From positions 1 to 64,000 of the forward strand of contig NZ_PEBJ01000002.1 of the NCBI RefSeq assembly GCF_002802915.1: DNA of 64,000 nucleotides, given 5' to 3'. Shown one piece after another: positions 8,564 through 16,501 of this stretch. This DNA is from Bifidobacterium felsineum. Lineage in GTDB: Bacteria; Actinomycetota; Actinomycetes; Actinomycetales; Bifidobacteriaceae. The first letter of the stretch is position 1; each line of letters starts with the position of its first letter. The translations under genes and the position numbers were made by a program. The notes below the pieces were generated by a model. That model was not told the DNA's origin and did not search any database. It saw only the letters and a program-made list of their open reading frames with translations.

Positions 8564-9580
8564 ATGGTGACGATGCAGGATGTGGCTAAAAGAGCGGGGG
8601 TATCAAAAGCCACGGTATCGTACGTGCTGTCTAATAGTCCTCTTATCACCGAAAAAACCGCGGCGAAGGTACGTAAAGCGATGGACGAGTTGGGATACTC
8701 GGTTAATCACATGGCTCGATCGCTTTCCACATCGCGTACGGATACGATTTGTATTGTTTCGCCGGCGTTGCAGGGCAATGGCTTTTCTCTTTCCATGGGC
8801 GCGTATTTATATGCGCTTTCAGCTGCCGCGCATGACATGGGATACGACTCACTGTTACTGACCAATGATTCGCCGCAAGCGCTGAGTAGCGCTATTGATG
8901 CGCGGAAATTCGACGGCGTGATATTGCTTGAGGTTCGCGACGATGATCCAAGGGTCAAGGTGCTACAAAAAACACAGTTCCCAGGAGTTCTATTGGGTAA
9001 GCCCAAAGAGCTTGGTGGTCTTGATTACGTGGATTCCAATTTTGAAGGCGCCGCGAGCCAGCTGGTGGATGTGTTGGCTGATGCGGGGCATCGTGAGGTG
9101 CTGCTGGTGGGGTGGCCTCGGCATACATATGATTCCGGTTTGAACTTCGCGCTAAGGTTTCGTGATGCCGCCATACTCCGTGCACGTGAGCGCGGCATGG
9201 ATTTGCATATGGTGTACTCGGATAATGAAGTGCTCGGGTCGGATCTAGCGGTGAAACAGGCGTTGCTTGCCTTCCCGGATGCTACGGCGATGATTATTCA
9301 TAATGATGCCGCGTTGGTATCCGCTCAGCAGGTATTCAAAGACCTTGATGTCGAGGTGCCGGACGATATTTCCGTGGTGACGCTTGCTCCCGATCAGATG
9401 GCAACGGGGATGAGGATGCCGTTCACTTCTATGAGCATCAACCTCAATGAAGTGGCGAAGCATGCTGTGGAGGTGCTGGATAGGCGCATCCGAGGCCGTG
9501 CCGCAGAGGAGCAGTGCATACTGGTCGATGCGCAGCGCATTGATGCCGGGTCGGTGGACGCACCGGAAAGCAATGAATAA
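8564..9580 (+). CDS. LacI-family transcriptional regulator
   Basis: A 338-aa sugar-responsive repressor. The N-terminal helix-turn-helix and hinge are complete: MQDVAKRAGVSKATVSYVLS (residues ~3-22) and the NHMARSLSTSRTDTI hinge helix. The rest is a periplasmic-binding-protein-like effector domain with the typical DDISVVTL sequence near residue 265. GAGGAGG lies at 8551-8557. It precedes an ABC sugar importer and a GH31 enzyme whose promoter carries two AACCGGTT palindromes, so it most likely controls that operon and itself. Effector sugar unknown, presumably the substrate or product of the GH31 enzyme. The open reading frame uses somewhat more AT-rich codons than the flanking biosynthetic genes. 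Confidence 0.92.
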   Translation: MVTMQDVAKRAGVSKATVSYVLSNSPLITEKTAAKVRKAMDELGYSVNHMARSLSTSRTDTICIVSPALQGNGFSLSMGAYLYALSAAAHDMGYDSLLLTNDSPQALSSAIDARKFDGVILLEVRDDDPRVKVLQKTQFPGVLLGKPKELGGLDYVDSNFEGAASQLVDVLADAGHREVLLVGWPRHTYDSGLNFALRFRDAAILRARERGMDLHMVYSDNEVLGSDLAVKQALLAFPDATAMIIHNDAALVSAQQVFKDLDVEVPDDISVVTLAPDQMATGMRMPFTSMSINLNEVAKHAVEVLDRRIRGRAAEEQCILVDAQRIDAGSVDAPESNE

Positions 9581-9600
9581 AAAAGTTTTAATTCAATGAT

Positions 9601-9629
9601 TTGACTTTCTTGATTATGATTCTTATACT
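9601..9629 (+). promoter_or_regulatory. Promoter of the ABC/GH31 operon
   Basis: TTGACT (9601-9606) and TATACT (9624-9629) are separated by 17 bp, close to the sigma-70-type consensus. Transcription would start just before or inside the first operator at 9634-9647. Confidence 0.75.
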
Positions 9630-9633
9630 GTGA

Positions 9634-9689
9634 TTTAACCGGTTCAACAAAGCGCCGCTGCTTTACAACCACTCATTGAACCGGTTAAA
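9634..9689. promoter_or_regulatory. Two LacI-type operators
   Basis: TTTAACCGGTTCAA (9634-9647) and TTGAACCGGTTAAA (9676-9689) are exact reverse complements of each other, each centred on CCGG. Their centres are 42 bp apart, four helical turns, so two dimers could bind on one face of the DNA and loop. The first lies directly after the -10 box. CCGG-centred palindromes are classic LacI-family sites. Confidence 0.8.
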
Positions 9690-9723
9690 AGCTTGCTGGT
9701 GCAATCTTCTGAAAGGACAGACA

Positions 9724-10905
9724 ATGAAGTTGAGCAAGATTCGTGCCGCTGTGGCACTGACGGCCGTGGCCGCAATGACGGTAGGAGTTACGGCATGTGG
9801 AAGTTCCTCCGCATCCGGATCCTCGGAAAATGACAAAACCATCAATTTCTGGGATCCGTATCCACAGCATAAGGCCGGATCGGACTGGGACAAGCTCGTA
9901 CAATCCTGCGCGCCTGATGGCTATACGCTGAAGCGCCAGGGTGTGGCCACCGCCGATTTGATTAACAATCTCACCACTGCGGTCAAAGCGGACAATGCTC
10001 CGGACGTGGCGATCATCGACAACCCCGCCATGCCATCCGCTGTAGATGCAGGTCTCATCACCGATGTCAAGGATGCTGGAGTGAACACCGATGGTTTTGA
10101 TGAGAACATCGAAGGCCCAGGCGTGGTGGACGGTACTCAGTATGGTGTGGCATTCGGCACCAACGCATTGGGACTGTATTACAACCCGCAGGTGTTGGAA
10201 AAGGCCGGCGTAGATATTTCAACTGTCAAGGATTGGGACTCCTTGAACGAGGCCATCAAGAAGGTCGTTGACTCTGGCGCTAAGGGCATCACTTTCTCTG
10301 GCATCACCGGCGAGGAAGGCGTCTTCCAGTTCGAGCCTTGGTTCTGGGGTGTGAACGGCGACCTGAGCAAGCCGGAATCCCAAGCCGCCAAGGATGCACA
10401 GGATCTGCTGTCCGGGTGGGTGAAGAACGGTTGGGCTCCAAAGTCCGTGGCCACCGATAACCAGTCCGCCTCCTGGGATTTGTTCCTAACCGGTGAATAT
10501 GGTTTCGCTGAAAATGGCTCTTGGCAGGCCGCCACCGCACAGGAAAAGGGCTTCAAGTCCATACCGATTCCAGCCAAGGACGGCGGTGTGGCTAACGTGC
10601 CGACTGGTGGTGAATTCGCCACCCTACCGTTCCACAAGAAGGCCAATGCAGATAAGACCAAGGCTGCGGCGGATGTGATCAACTGCCTGACCAGCGATGA
10701 TAACCTCGTCAAGACCAATGAGACCTTGGGCTACCTGGCCGCCAAGAAGGACGTGCGCACCAAGCAGGTGGCAGAAAACCCGCTATGGGAACCGTGGGTC
10801 GATTCCGTGGAGAAGGCAGAAGGCCGTACCACGAAAGTCGGCCTCAAGTACGAGGACATCTCCGCCACGCTTTCTAAGAACCTGCAGGCCGCACTGAACT
10901 CCTGA
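9724..10905 (+). CDS. ABC importer sugar-binding lipoprotein
   Basis: Extracytoplasmic solute-binding protein of the carbohydrate-uptake (CUT1) ABC family, 393 aa. It begins with a lipoprotein signal peptide (MKLSKIRAAVALTAVAAMTV) and a lipobox GVTAC with the lipidated cysteine near residue 27. The mature part has the family features: TINFWDPYPQ at the front, APDVAIIDNPAMPSAVDAG, and YGVAFGTNALGLYYNP. ATG 9724 is preceded by GAAAGGAC at 9711-9718. First gene of the operon, under the promoter at 9601-9629 and operators at 9634-9689. A hairpin between it and the permease genes may hold back downstream transcription. Confidence 0.92.
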   Translation: MKLSKIRAAVALTAVAAMTVGVTACGSSSASGSSENDKTINFWDPYPQHKAGSDWDKLVQSCAPDGYTLKRQGVATADLINNLTTAVKADNAPDVAIIDNPAMPSAVDAGLITDVKDAGVNTDGFDENIEGPGVVDGTQYGVAFGTNALGLYYNPQVLEKAGVDISTVKDWDSLNEAIKKVVDSGAKGITFSGITGEEGVFQFEPWFWGVNGDLSKPESQAAKDAQDLLSGWVKNGWAPKSVATDNQSASWDLFLTGEYGFAENGSWQAATAQEKGFKSIPIPAKDGGVANVPTGGEFATLPFHKKANADKTKAAADVINCLTSDDNLVKTNETLGYLAAKKDVRTKQVAENPLWEPWVDSVEKAEGRTTKVGLKYEDISATLSKNLQAALNS

Positions 10906-10949
10906 TAGGCGCGAAGCCGCATTCCTATTCGTTTTCTCCTTCCTCCTAC

Positions 10950-11010
10950 AAGCATGGGAGTCAGAAGCAAAATGCCGTGCAGCACAAGCTGCTGTCTCCC
11001 ATGCTTTTCC
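10950..11010 (+). terminator. Hairpin between binding protein and permease genes
   Basis: AAGCATGGGAG (10950-10960) pairs perfectly with CTCCCATGCTT (10996-11006) and is followed by TTTCC; a smaller GCAGC/GCTGC stem forms inside. It sits 45 bp after the binding-protein stop, a common place for a leaky terminator or 3'-end stabiliser that makes the binding protein more abundant than the permeases. Confidence 0.7.
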
Positions 11011-11071
11011 TTTGCCTTTTCCTTTTCTTGACACTGACATACGTCACTCGCTATTTCGAGGTGATTCCTTC

Positions 11072-12031
11072 ATGACAACCGCAGTGCAGCAGGCGGCAGG
11101 CACTCAGCCGCGTAAGTGGATGAAAACATCCACTCTGGCCGCCATCGGGTTCGCAGCCCCACTCATTATCTATCTACTGATTTTCTACATCGCGCCACTT
11201 GTGCAGAACATTTCCATGAGCTTGCATCGGTACACGCGCAGAACATTTGTCACCGGAGAAGCCCCCTGGTCGGGTTTGGACATTTACAAGGAAGTGGTGG
11301 GCTCCCACGAGTTCTGGGTTACGTTCGGCCAGACCATGGTGTTCGTCATCATCTCCATCTTCTTCCAATACTGGATTGGCCTTGCGCTCGCCGTATTCTT
11401 CAATCAAAACTTCAAACTCTCAGGTTTACTCCGCGGTGCATTTCTAGTGCCGTGGTTGCTGCCGCCGATGGTATCCGGCACCACATGGCAGTGGATGATG
11501 GACGCTGACAACGGCGTGATCAACAAATTCCTCGGATTATTCGGTGTTGATCCCATCTGGTGGCTGCAGGCTGATCATTCGTTGTGGGCGGTGATCATCG
11601 CCAACATCTGGCTAGGTATTCCATTCAATCTGGTGATTCTCTACTCCGGATTGCAGAACATCAATGTCGACCTTTACGAGGCGGCTTCGCTGGATGGCTG
11701 CAACGCCTGGCAGAAATTCTGGAAGATCACGTTCCCGCTGTTAAAGCCGGTCACCATGATTACGCTCCTGCTCGGCTTCGTCTACACGCTCAAAACCGTG
11801 GACATCATCTGGATCATGACCAAAGGTTCCGGCACCTCGCAAACCTTGGCCACATGGTCGTATGCAATGGCCTTCGGCAAGGGGTATTCGTCCACTATCA
11901 AATATTCAGAAGCTTCGGTGGTCGGCACCATCCTGATTCTCATCGCCCTGGTATTCGCCTTCATCTACCTGTGGGCGCAGCGCAGTGAAAATCAGGCCAA
12001 GAAGACCAAAAAGTCCACGAAGAGGAAGTGA
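11072..12031 (+). CDS. ABC sugar importer permease 1 (MalF-like)
   Basis: A 319-aa inner-membrane permease with about six transmembrane helices, the first at LAAIGFAAPLIIYLLIFYIA. The CUT1 EAA loop that contacts the ATPase is seen as EAASLDGCNAWQKFWKITFPLL near residues 206-227. ATG 11072 is preceded by GAGGTGAT; a longer in-frame reading from 11012 lies across the terminator hairpin and is rejected. The next gene begins 7 bp after its stop. It ends with a very lysine-rich tail (QAKKTKKSTKRK). Confidence 0.92.
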   Translation: MTTAVQQAAGTQPRKWMKTSTLAAIGFAAPLIIYLLIFYIAPLVQNISMSLHRYTRRTFVTGEAPWSGLDIYKEVVGSHEFWVTFGQTMVFVIISIFFQYWIGLALAVFFNQNFKLSGLLRGAFLVPWLLPPMVSGTTWQWMMDADNGVINKFLGLFGVDPIWWLQADHSLWAVIIANIWLGIPFNLVILYSGLQNINVDLYEAASLDGCNAWQKFWKITFPLLKPVTMITLLLGFVYTLKTVDIIWIMTKGSGTSQTLATWSYAMAFGKGYSSTIKYSEASVVGTILILIALVFAFIYLWAQRSENQAKKTKKSTKRK

Positions 12032-12038
12032 CATTATC

Positions 12039-12854
12039 ATGCAACATCGTTCTACGTGGTGGAAGACCCTTATCGGCATCATTCTTACCCTGATCATGCT
12101 GTTCCCGGTGTACTGGATGATCAATATATCCTTCACCCAGCGTCGCTCCATACGTTCCGGCGACTTATGGCCGAAGGATTTCACACTTGACAACTTCGCA
12201 GCCGTGTTCCGCGATCAAATGCCATATCTGGGCACATCATTGCTGATCGCCTTATGCTGCGTGGCGTTGACACTGCTGATTTCCCTGCCGGCCGCATACG
12301 CCATTTCGATTCTTCGACTCGCCGGTGAGAAGACCGTCAACTTCATTCTTGTAGTGGCGCAGATGATTCCAGCTGTGGTTATGGCACTTGGCTTTTACCA
12401 GATTTATTCCCAGATTGGCCTGCTCGATACGATTCCCGGCCTGATTCTGGCCGACAGCACTGTTGCAGTGCCGTTTGCCGTAATGCTGCTTTCCAGTTTC
12501 ATGGCTGGTATGCCGCGCTCGCTGATCGAAGCTGCTGAAATCGATGGCGCATCCAAGTGGACCGTGTTCACCAAGATCGTAGTGCCATTGAGCCGTAACT
12601 CGATCGTCACCACATCGCTGTTCGCGTTCCTTTGGGCATGGAGCGACTTCATGTTCGCCTCCACGCTTGACTCCGGTGGCGGCAAACTTCGCCCGATCAC
12701 CATGGGCATTTACGACTATATCGGCGCGCAAAACCAGGAATGGGGTCCGCTGATGGCTTCAGCCGTGGTGGCTTCCGTGCCAACTGCACTGCTGCTCATC
12801 GTTGCTCAGAAATATGTCGCCGCAGGTGTCACTGCAGGCGCGATCAAGGACTGA
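12039..12854 (+). CDS. ABC sugar importer permease 2 (MalG-like)
   Basis: A 271-aa membrane permease with six predicted helices; the EAA loop reads EAAEIDGASKWTVFTKIVVPLS around residues 164-185. ATG 12039 sits 7 bp after the preceding stop with GAGGAAG (12022-12028) as ribosome-binding site. It pairs with permease 1. No ATPase gene follows; bifidobacterial CUT1 importers commonly share an ATPase encoded elsewhere, so this importer probably does too. Confidence 0.92.
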   Translation: MQHRSTWWKTLIGIILTLIMLFPVYWMINISFTQRRSIRSGDLWPKDFTLDNFAAVFRDQMPYLGTSLLIALCCVALTLLISLPAAYAISILRLAGEKTVNFILVVAQMIPAVVMALGFYQIYSQIGLLDTIPGLILADSTVAVPFAVMLLSSFMAGMPRSLIEAAEIDGASKWTVFTKIVVPLSRNSIVTTSLFAFLWAWSDFMFASTLDSGGGKLRPITMGIYDYIGAQNQEWGPLMASAVVASVPTALLLIVAQKYVAAGVTAGAIKD

Positions 12855-12859
12855 TTATC

Positions 12860-14935
12860 ATGACTCAATTCTCCGCTATTGATAATGGCCACTCATTGGT
12901 TTGGACCGGTGATGGTGAATACTTGCGCATCGATCCGTGGGGCAGGGATTCCGTGCGCGTCCGCGCCTCGAAAATGCATGAGCCTCTTGACTTGGACTTC
13001 GCTTTGGAACAGCTTCCGGGCGGCTCCGGAGAATCGGCTACCGTTACGATTGATACCGAAAACGACACCGCTCAATTCGTGAACGGTGAGATCACCGTCA
13101 AAGCCGAAGCCCGGCATTGGCGGTATGGCTCTTCCGGATATGAGGAGTTCCGTTGCACGCTCAGTTTCTGGAAGACTTCAGATGGTTCTCTGCTGTTCAA
13201 GGAGCTGCCCGAAGGTGGTTCATTGAATCTGCAGGCGCGTCGTTATGAACCCATCTCAGGCGGTGATCATGCCATCACGGTGTCGTTCGTGGCTCCGGAA
13301 GACGAGCATCTCTATGGCATGGGCGAATATCAACAGCATGTGATGGATCTCAAAGGTTCGACGTTCGAACTTGCGCATCGCAACTCGCAGGCATCCGTGC
13401 CGTTCGTGGTCTCTTCCGCCGGATATGGCTTCCTGTGGAACAATCCGGCGGTGGGCGAGGCAACGTTTGCGAAGAACCGTACTGTGTGGAAGGCTGAATC
13501 CTCAAAACAAATTGATTATTGGATTACCGTCGGTGCCACACCGGCCGATATCGAACGCAACTATGCGAACGCCACCGGCCATGCGCCAGTGATGCCCGAA
13601 TGGGGCTTGGGATTCTGGCAGTGCAAACTGCGGTATTGGAACCAGGAACAATTGCTGAATGTCGCACGCGGCTTTAAGAAGCGTGGCATTCCACTGGATT
13701 TGATTGTTATTGATTTCTTCCACTGGCCGTATATGGGGGATTACCGCTTTGAACAAGAATTCTGGCCCGATCCCAAAGCCATGTGTGATGAGCTGCATCA
13801 GATGTGCGTCAAACTCATGGTGTCCGTATGGCCGCAGGTGTCCATCAACTCCGAAAACTATGTGGAGATGAAATCCAAGAATCTGCTCGTCAAAGCGGAA
13901 CGTGGCGAAGACCTCGGCATGATGTTCGAAGAGCCGAGCCAGTATTATGATGCGACCAATCCCGCCGCACGCTCCTATGTGTGGGAGAAATGCAAGAAGA
14001 ACTACGCCGACTACGGTGTGGATGCCTTCTGGCTGGACGAAGCCGAACCTGAATATGGCTCGTACAACTTTGACAACTACCGCTATTACACCGGGCCAAA
14101 CGTGCAGGTGGGCAACACCTACCCGCGCGATTACAACCGCGGTTTCTATGAAGGCCAGCTGGCATACGGTCGTGAAGGGCAAATCGTCAACCTGACACGT
14201 TGCGCATGGGCCGGCTCGCAGAAATACGGCGCACTGGTCTGGTCCGGAGACGTCGGTTCGACGTTCGATGATTTGAAGCATCAGATCACCTGTGCCATCC
14301 ATATGGGTATGGCCGGCATACCTTGGTTCACCACGGATATGGGCGGATTCCACGACGGTGATATCAACTCTGACTACTTCCACGAAGTGTTTCTGCGCTG
14401 GGCCCAGTTCTCCTGCTTCTCACCGGTGATGCGCAATCACGGTGACCGTTCCGCATTGCAGCCGGACGGCACCATGAAGGAAACCATCACCCGTTCCGAC
14501 GGTTCTCGCTGTTCGCCTTCCGGCGCCGATAACGAACCGTGGAGCATGGGGGAGGACGTCGAGAAGATCCTCGTCAAATTCATCAAACTACGCGAAACCT
14601 TGCGGCCTTATACGCGAGAGCTATTTGATGCCGCCCACACCGACGGGCAGCCGTTGGTTCGTGGTCTGTTCTATGAATTCCCCTCGGACACCAAAGCCGC
14701 GGATGTAGCTGATGAATACCTATTCGGTCCTGATTTGCTGGTGGCTCCGGTTCTGGAATACGGAGCTCGCGAGCGTGATGTCTACCTGCCGGGCGACGCC
14801 AATGTGACTTGGATAGATGTGCGCAATGGCGAATCATACGCAGGCGGAAGCACCATCACGGCTTCCGCTCCGTTGAGTTCGGTTCCGGTCTTTGCCCGCA
14901 ATGGGCATGATCATGGGTTGACCGGGACGCTATGA
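12860..14935 (+). CDS. Glycoside hydrolase family 31 (alpha-glucosidase / alpha-xylosidase type)
   Basis: A 691-aa retaining alpha-glycosidase with no signal peptide, so it acts on sugars already imported. Order: N-terminal beta-sandwich (about 1-240), catalytic TIM barrel (about 240-570), C-terminal beta domains. The catalytic nucleophile is D393 in FWLDEAEPE and the general acid/base D464 in VWSGDVG; WFTTDMGGF and RNHGDRS line the active site. The DEAEPE form of the nucleophile motif is more common in GH31 alpha-xylosidases and related enzymes than in maltases, so an alpha-xyloside or unusual alpha-glucoside is plausible. It starts 5 bp after permease 2 and ends the operon controlled by the LacI gene upstream. 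Confidence 0.88.
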   Translation: MTQFSAIDNGHSLVWTGDGEYLRIDPWGRDSVRVRASKMHEPLDLDFALEQLPGGSGESATVTIDTENDTAQFVNGEITVKAEARHWRYGSSGYEEFRCTLSFWKTSDGSLLFKELPEGGSLNLQARRYEPISGGDHAITVSFVAPEDEHLYGMGEYQQHVMDLKGSTFELAHRNSQASVPFVVSSAGYGFLWNNPAVGEATFAKNRTVWKAESSKQIDYWITVGATPADIERNYANATGHAPVMPEWGLGFWQCKLRYWNQEQLLNVARGFKKRGIPLDLIVIDFFHWPYMGDYRFEQEFWPDPKAMCDELHQMCVKLMVSVWPQVSINSENYVEMKSKNLLVKAERGEDLGMMFEEPSQYYDATNPAARSYVWEKCKKNYADYGVDAFWLDEAEPEYGSYNFDNYRYYTGPNVQVGNTYPRDYNRGFYEGQLAYGREGQIVNLTRCAWAGSQKYGALVWSGDVGSTFDDLKHQITCAIHMGMAGIPWFTTDMGGFHDGDINSDYFHEVFLRWAQFSCFSPVMRNHGDRSALQPDGTMKETITRSDGSRCSPSGADNEPWSMGEDVEKILVKFIKLRETLRPYTRELFDAAHTDGQPLVRGLFYEFPSDTKAADVADEYLFGPDLLVAPVLEYGARERDVYLPGDANVTWIDVRNGESYAGGSTITASAPLSSVPVFARNGHDHGLTGTL

Positions 14936-14950
14936 CGCCTGAGAACAAGA

Positions 14951-14996
14951 TATGCGCTGATGTTCATGGACATCGCTCGGTGAACATCAGCACATA
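14951..14996. terminator. Hairpin between convergent genes
   Basis: GCTGATGTTCA (14956-14966) pairs with TGAACATCAGC (14981-14991), flanked by TATGC/ACATA. It separates the GH31 gene from the convergent DUF2252 gene; no T tract, so it may act from structure alone. Confidence 0.6.
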
Positions 14997-15003
14997 CGTT
15001 TAT

Positions 15004-16443
15004 TTACTTAGCGCACGGCAGGTCGCCGGATTTGATGAGCTTCTTGAATATGGCGTAATCCTCGTCGTTCTGTTCGGCGTAGCTGACGGCGAACGAGGCA
15101 ATGGCCTGATCGAATTCGTCGGTGCCGCCCATGTAATTGGCGATGGCGATGGAATCGCCGGTACGGGCGTGTGCGTGTGCCAATGACCATGCGCACATGC
15201 GCGACAAATCACTCAAACCGGAAGCGGTGAGATTGTCGATGTCAATCGATCCCTTGCCGTTCCAGAGCTGGCGTACATAGTAATCGCGTTTGCGACCGTC
15301 CTCAGCCATGAAGCTGGACCATCCCAGCAGCACGTCGGCGGTGCTCTGAATCAATTTCTGCCCCTGCACCACGCGTTCGCCGTGCGTGGCATAGCGTGAA
15401 GCGCCACAGTAGTGCTCAAGCACGGAATAGGTGGCTTCCTTCATCTGCAGCATCATCGGATCATCGATATCGCGGGCGATCCACACGGAGGTCCAAGCAC
15501 GCTGGCCGACCGAGCCCACACCCACCACCTTGCGAGCGGAATCCTGATAGCGCAGATGGTCGAACACCATGCGTCGATCGTCATACAGCGAATGCTTGTA
15601 GCTTTCGAGCAACGTGTTGATACGAGCCTGCAACGCTTCCGGATCGGCATAATCAGCGAGCTCGTTGATCGGTACCAGCTCCGGAGGGTTGGACTTGAAG
15701 CGCAGCTTGCCACCCTCATATCGGCACAACTTGGCGGCTGCGGCATCATTATCTTTGAGCAGCGCCTTCATCGCGGCCTCGCGCAGCACCGGGCTGCGCT
15801 TGGAGCCGCTGGTCTCGAAACGATCCAGAGTCTCCTCAACATCCAAATGCTCATACCAAGCATCCAGATAATCCATTTCCGAGAACCATTTCATACGTTC
15901 GCGATAGGTGCGTACGCATTGCAACACCGCGGCACGGCGATCCTTGGTCTTGAGCTTATTGGCGCGACCACAAATCTCCACGGAAACCGCCAACCGTTTC
16001 AAATCCCATTCCCAGGGGCCGATGGCGGTCTCATCGAAATCATTGATATCGAACACCAGACGGGCGGAAGGGGAGCGGAAGATACCGAAATTGCCGATAT
16101 GCGCATCGCCCACGCACTGCACCGGAATGCCGGTGACCGGCGTAGATGCTAAATCATTGGTCATGATGAGCACAGTGCCACGGTAGAACGTGAAAGGGCT
16201 CACGCTCATACGCTTGTAACGCAGAGGAATCAACTCCGGCACGCGAATCGCGGACTGCTCCTCCAACAAACCAATAGCCTCGCGACGCTCCTCACGCACC
16301 TGCCAGATGGCATGCGATTCAAGCGGCGCGGCGTTGCGCGCTTTGATGCCGGCACGTGAACGATCGCGAGGATCGACAGCCTGCTTCCAGCTGGTTACAT
16401 CAACGGGCGGATTGACGGATGGTGTCAGATGGTCTTCGCTCAT
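15004..16443 (-). CDS. DUF2252 protein (kinase-fold, unknown substrate)
   Basis: A 479-aa DUF2252 protein. The family has a protein-kinase/aminoglycoside-phosphotransferase-like fold but no assigned role. The conserved DAHIGNFGIFRSPSARLVFDINDFDET segment (around residues 152-178) resembles the catalytic HGDLHxxN and DxD pair of antibiotic and choline kinases, with WEWDLKRLAVS following. No membrane segment. It stands alone on the minus strand between the GH31 gene and glnA, with a 58-bp divergent gap to glnA. What it phosphorylates, if anything, cannot be read from sequence. Confidence 0.85.
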   Translation of the reverse strand: MSEDHLTPSVNPPVDVTSWKQAVDPRDRSRAGIKARNAAPLESHAIWQVREERREAIGLLEEQSAIRVPELIPLRYKRMSVSPFTFYRGTVLIMTNDLASTPVTGIPVQCVGDAHIGNFGIFRSPSARLVFDINDFDETAIGPWEWDLKRLAVSVEICGRANKLKTKDRRAAVLQCVRTYRERMKWFSEMDYLDAWYEHLDVEETLDRFETSGSKRSPVLREAAMKALLKDNDAAAAKLCRYEGGKLRFKSNPPELVPINELADYADPEALQARINTLLESYKHSLYDDRRMVFDHLRYQDSARKVVGVGSVGQRAWTSVWIARDIDDPMMLQMKEATYSVLEHYCGASRYATHGERVVQGQKLIQSTADVLLGWSSFMAEDGRKRDYYVRQLWNGKGSIDIDNLTASGLSDLSRMCAWSLAHAHARTGDSIAIANYMGGTDEFDQAIASFAVSYAEQNDEDYAIFKKLIKSGDLPCAK

Positions 16444-16501
16444 GGTTCTCTACTCTAACCCAGAGTGAACTTGGGATGTTAACGCGACTCGTAACACGGG
16501 T

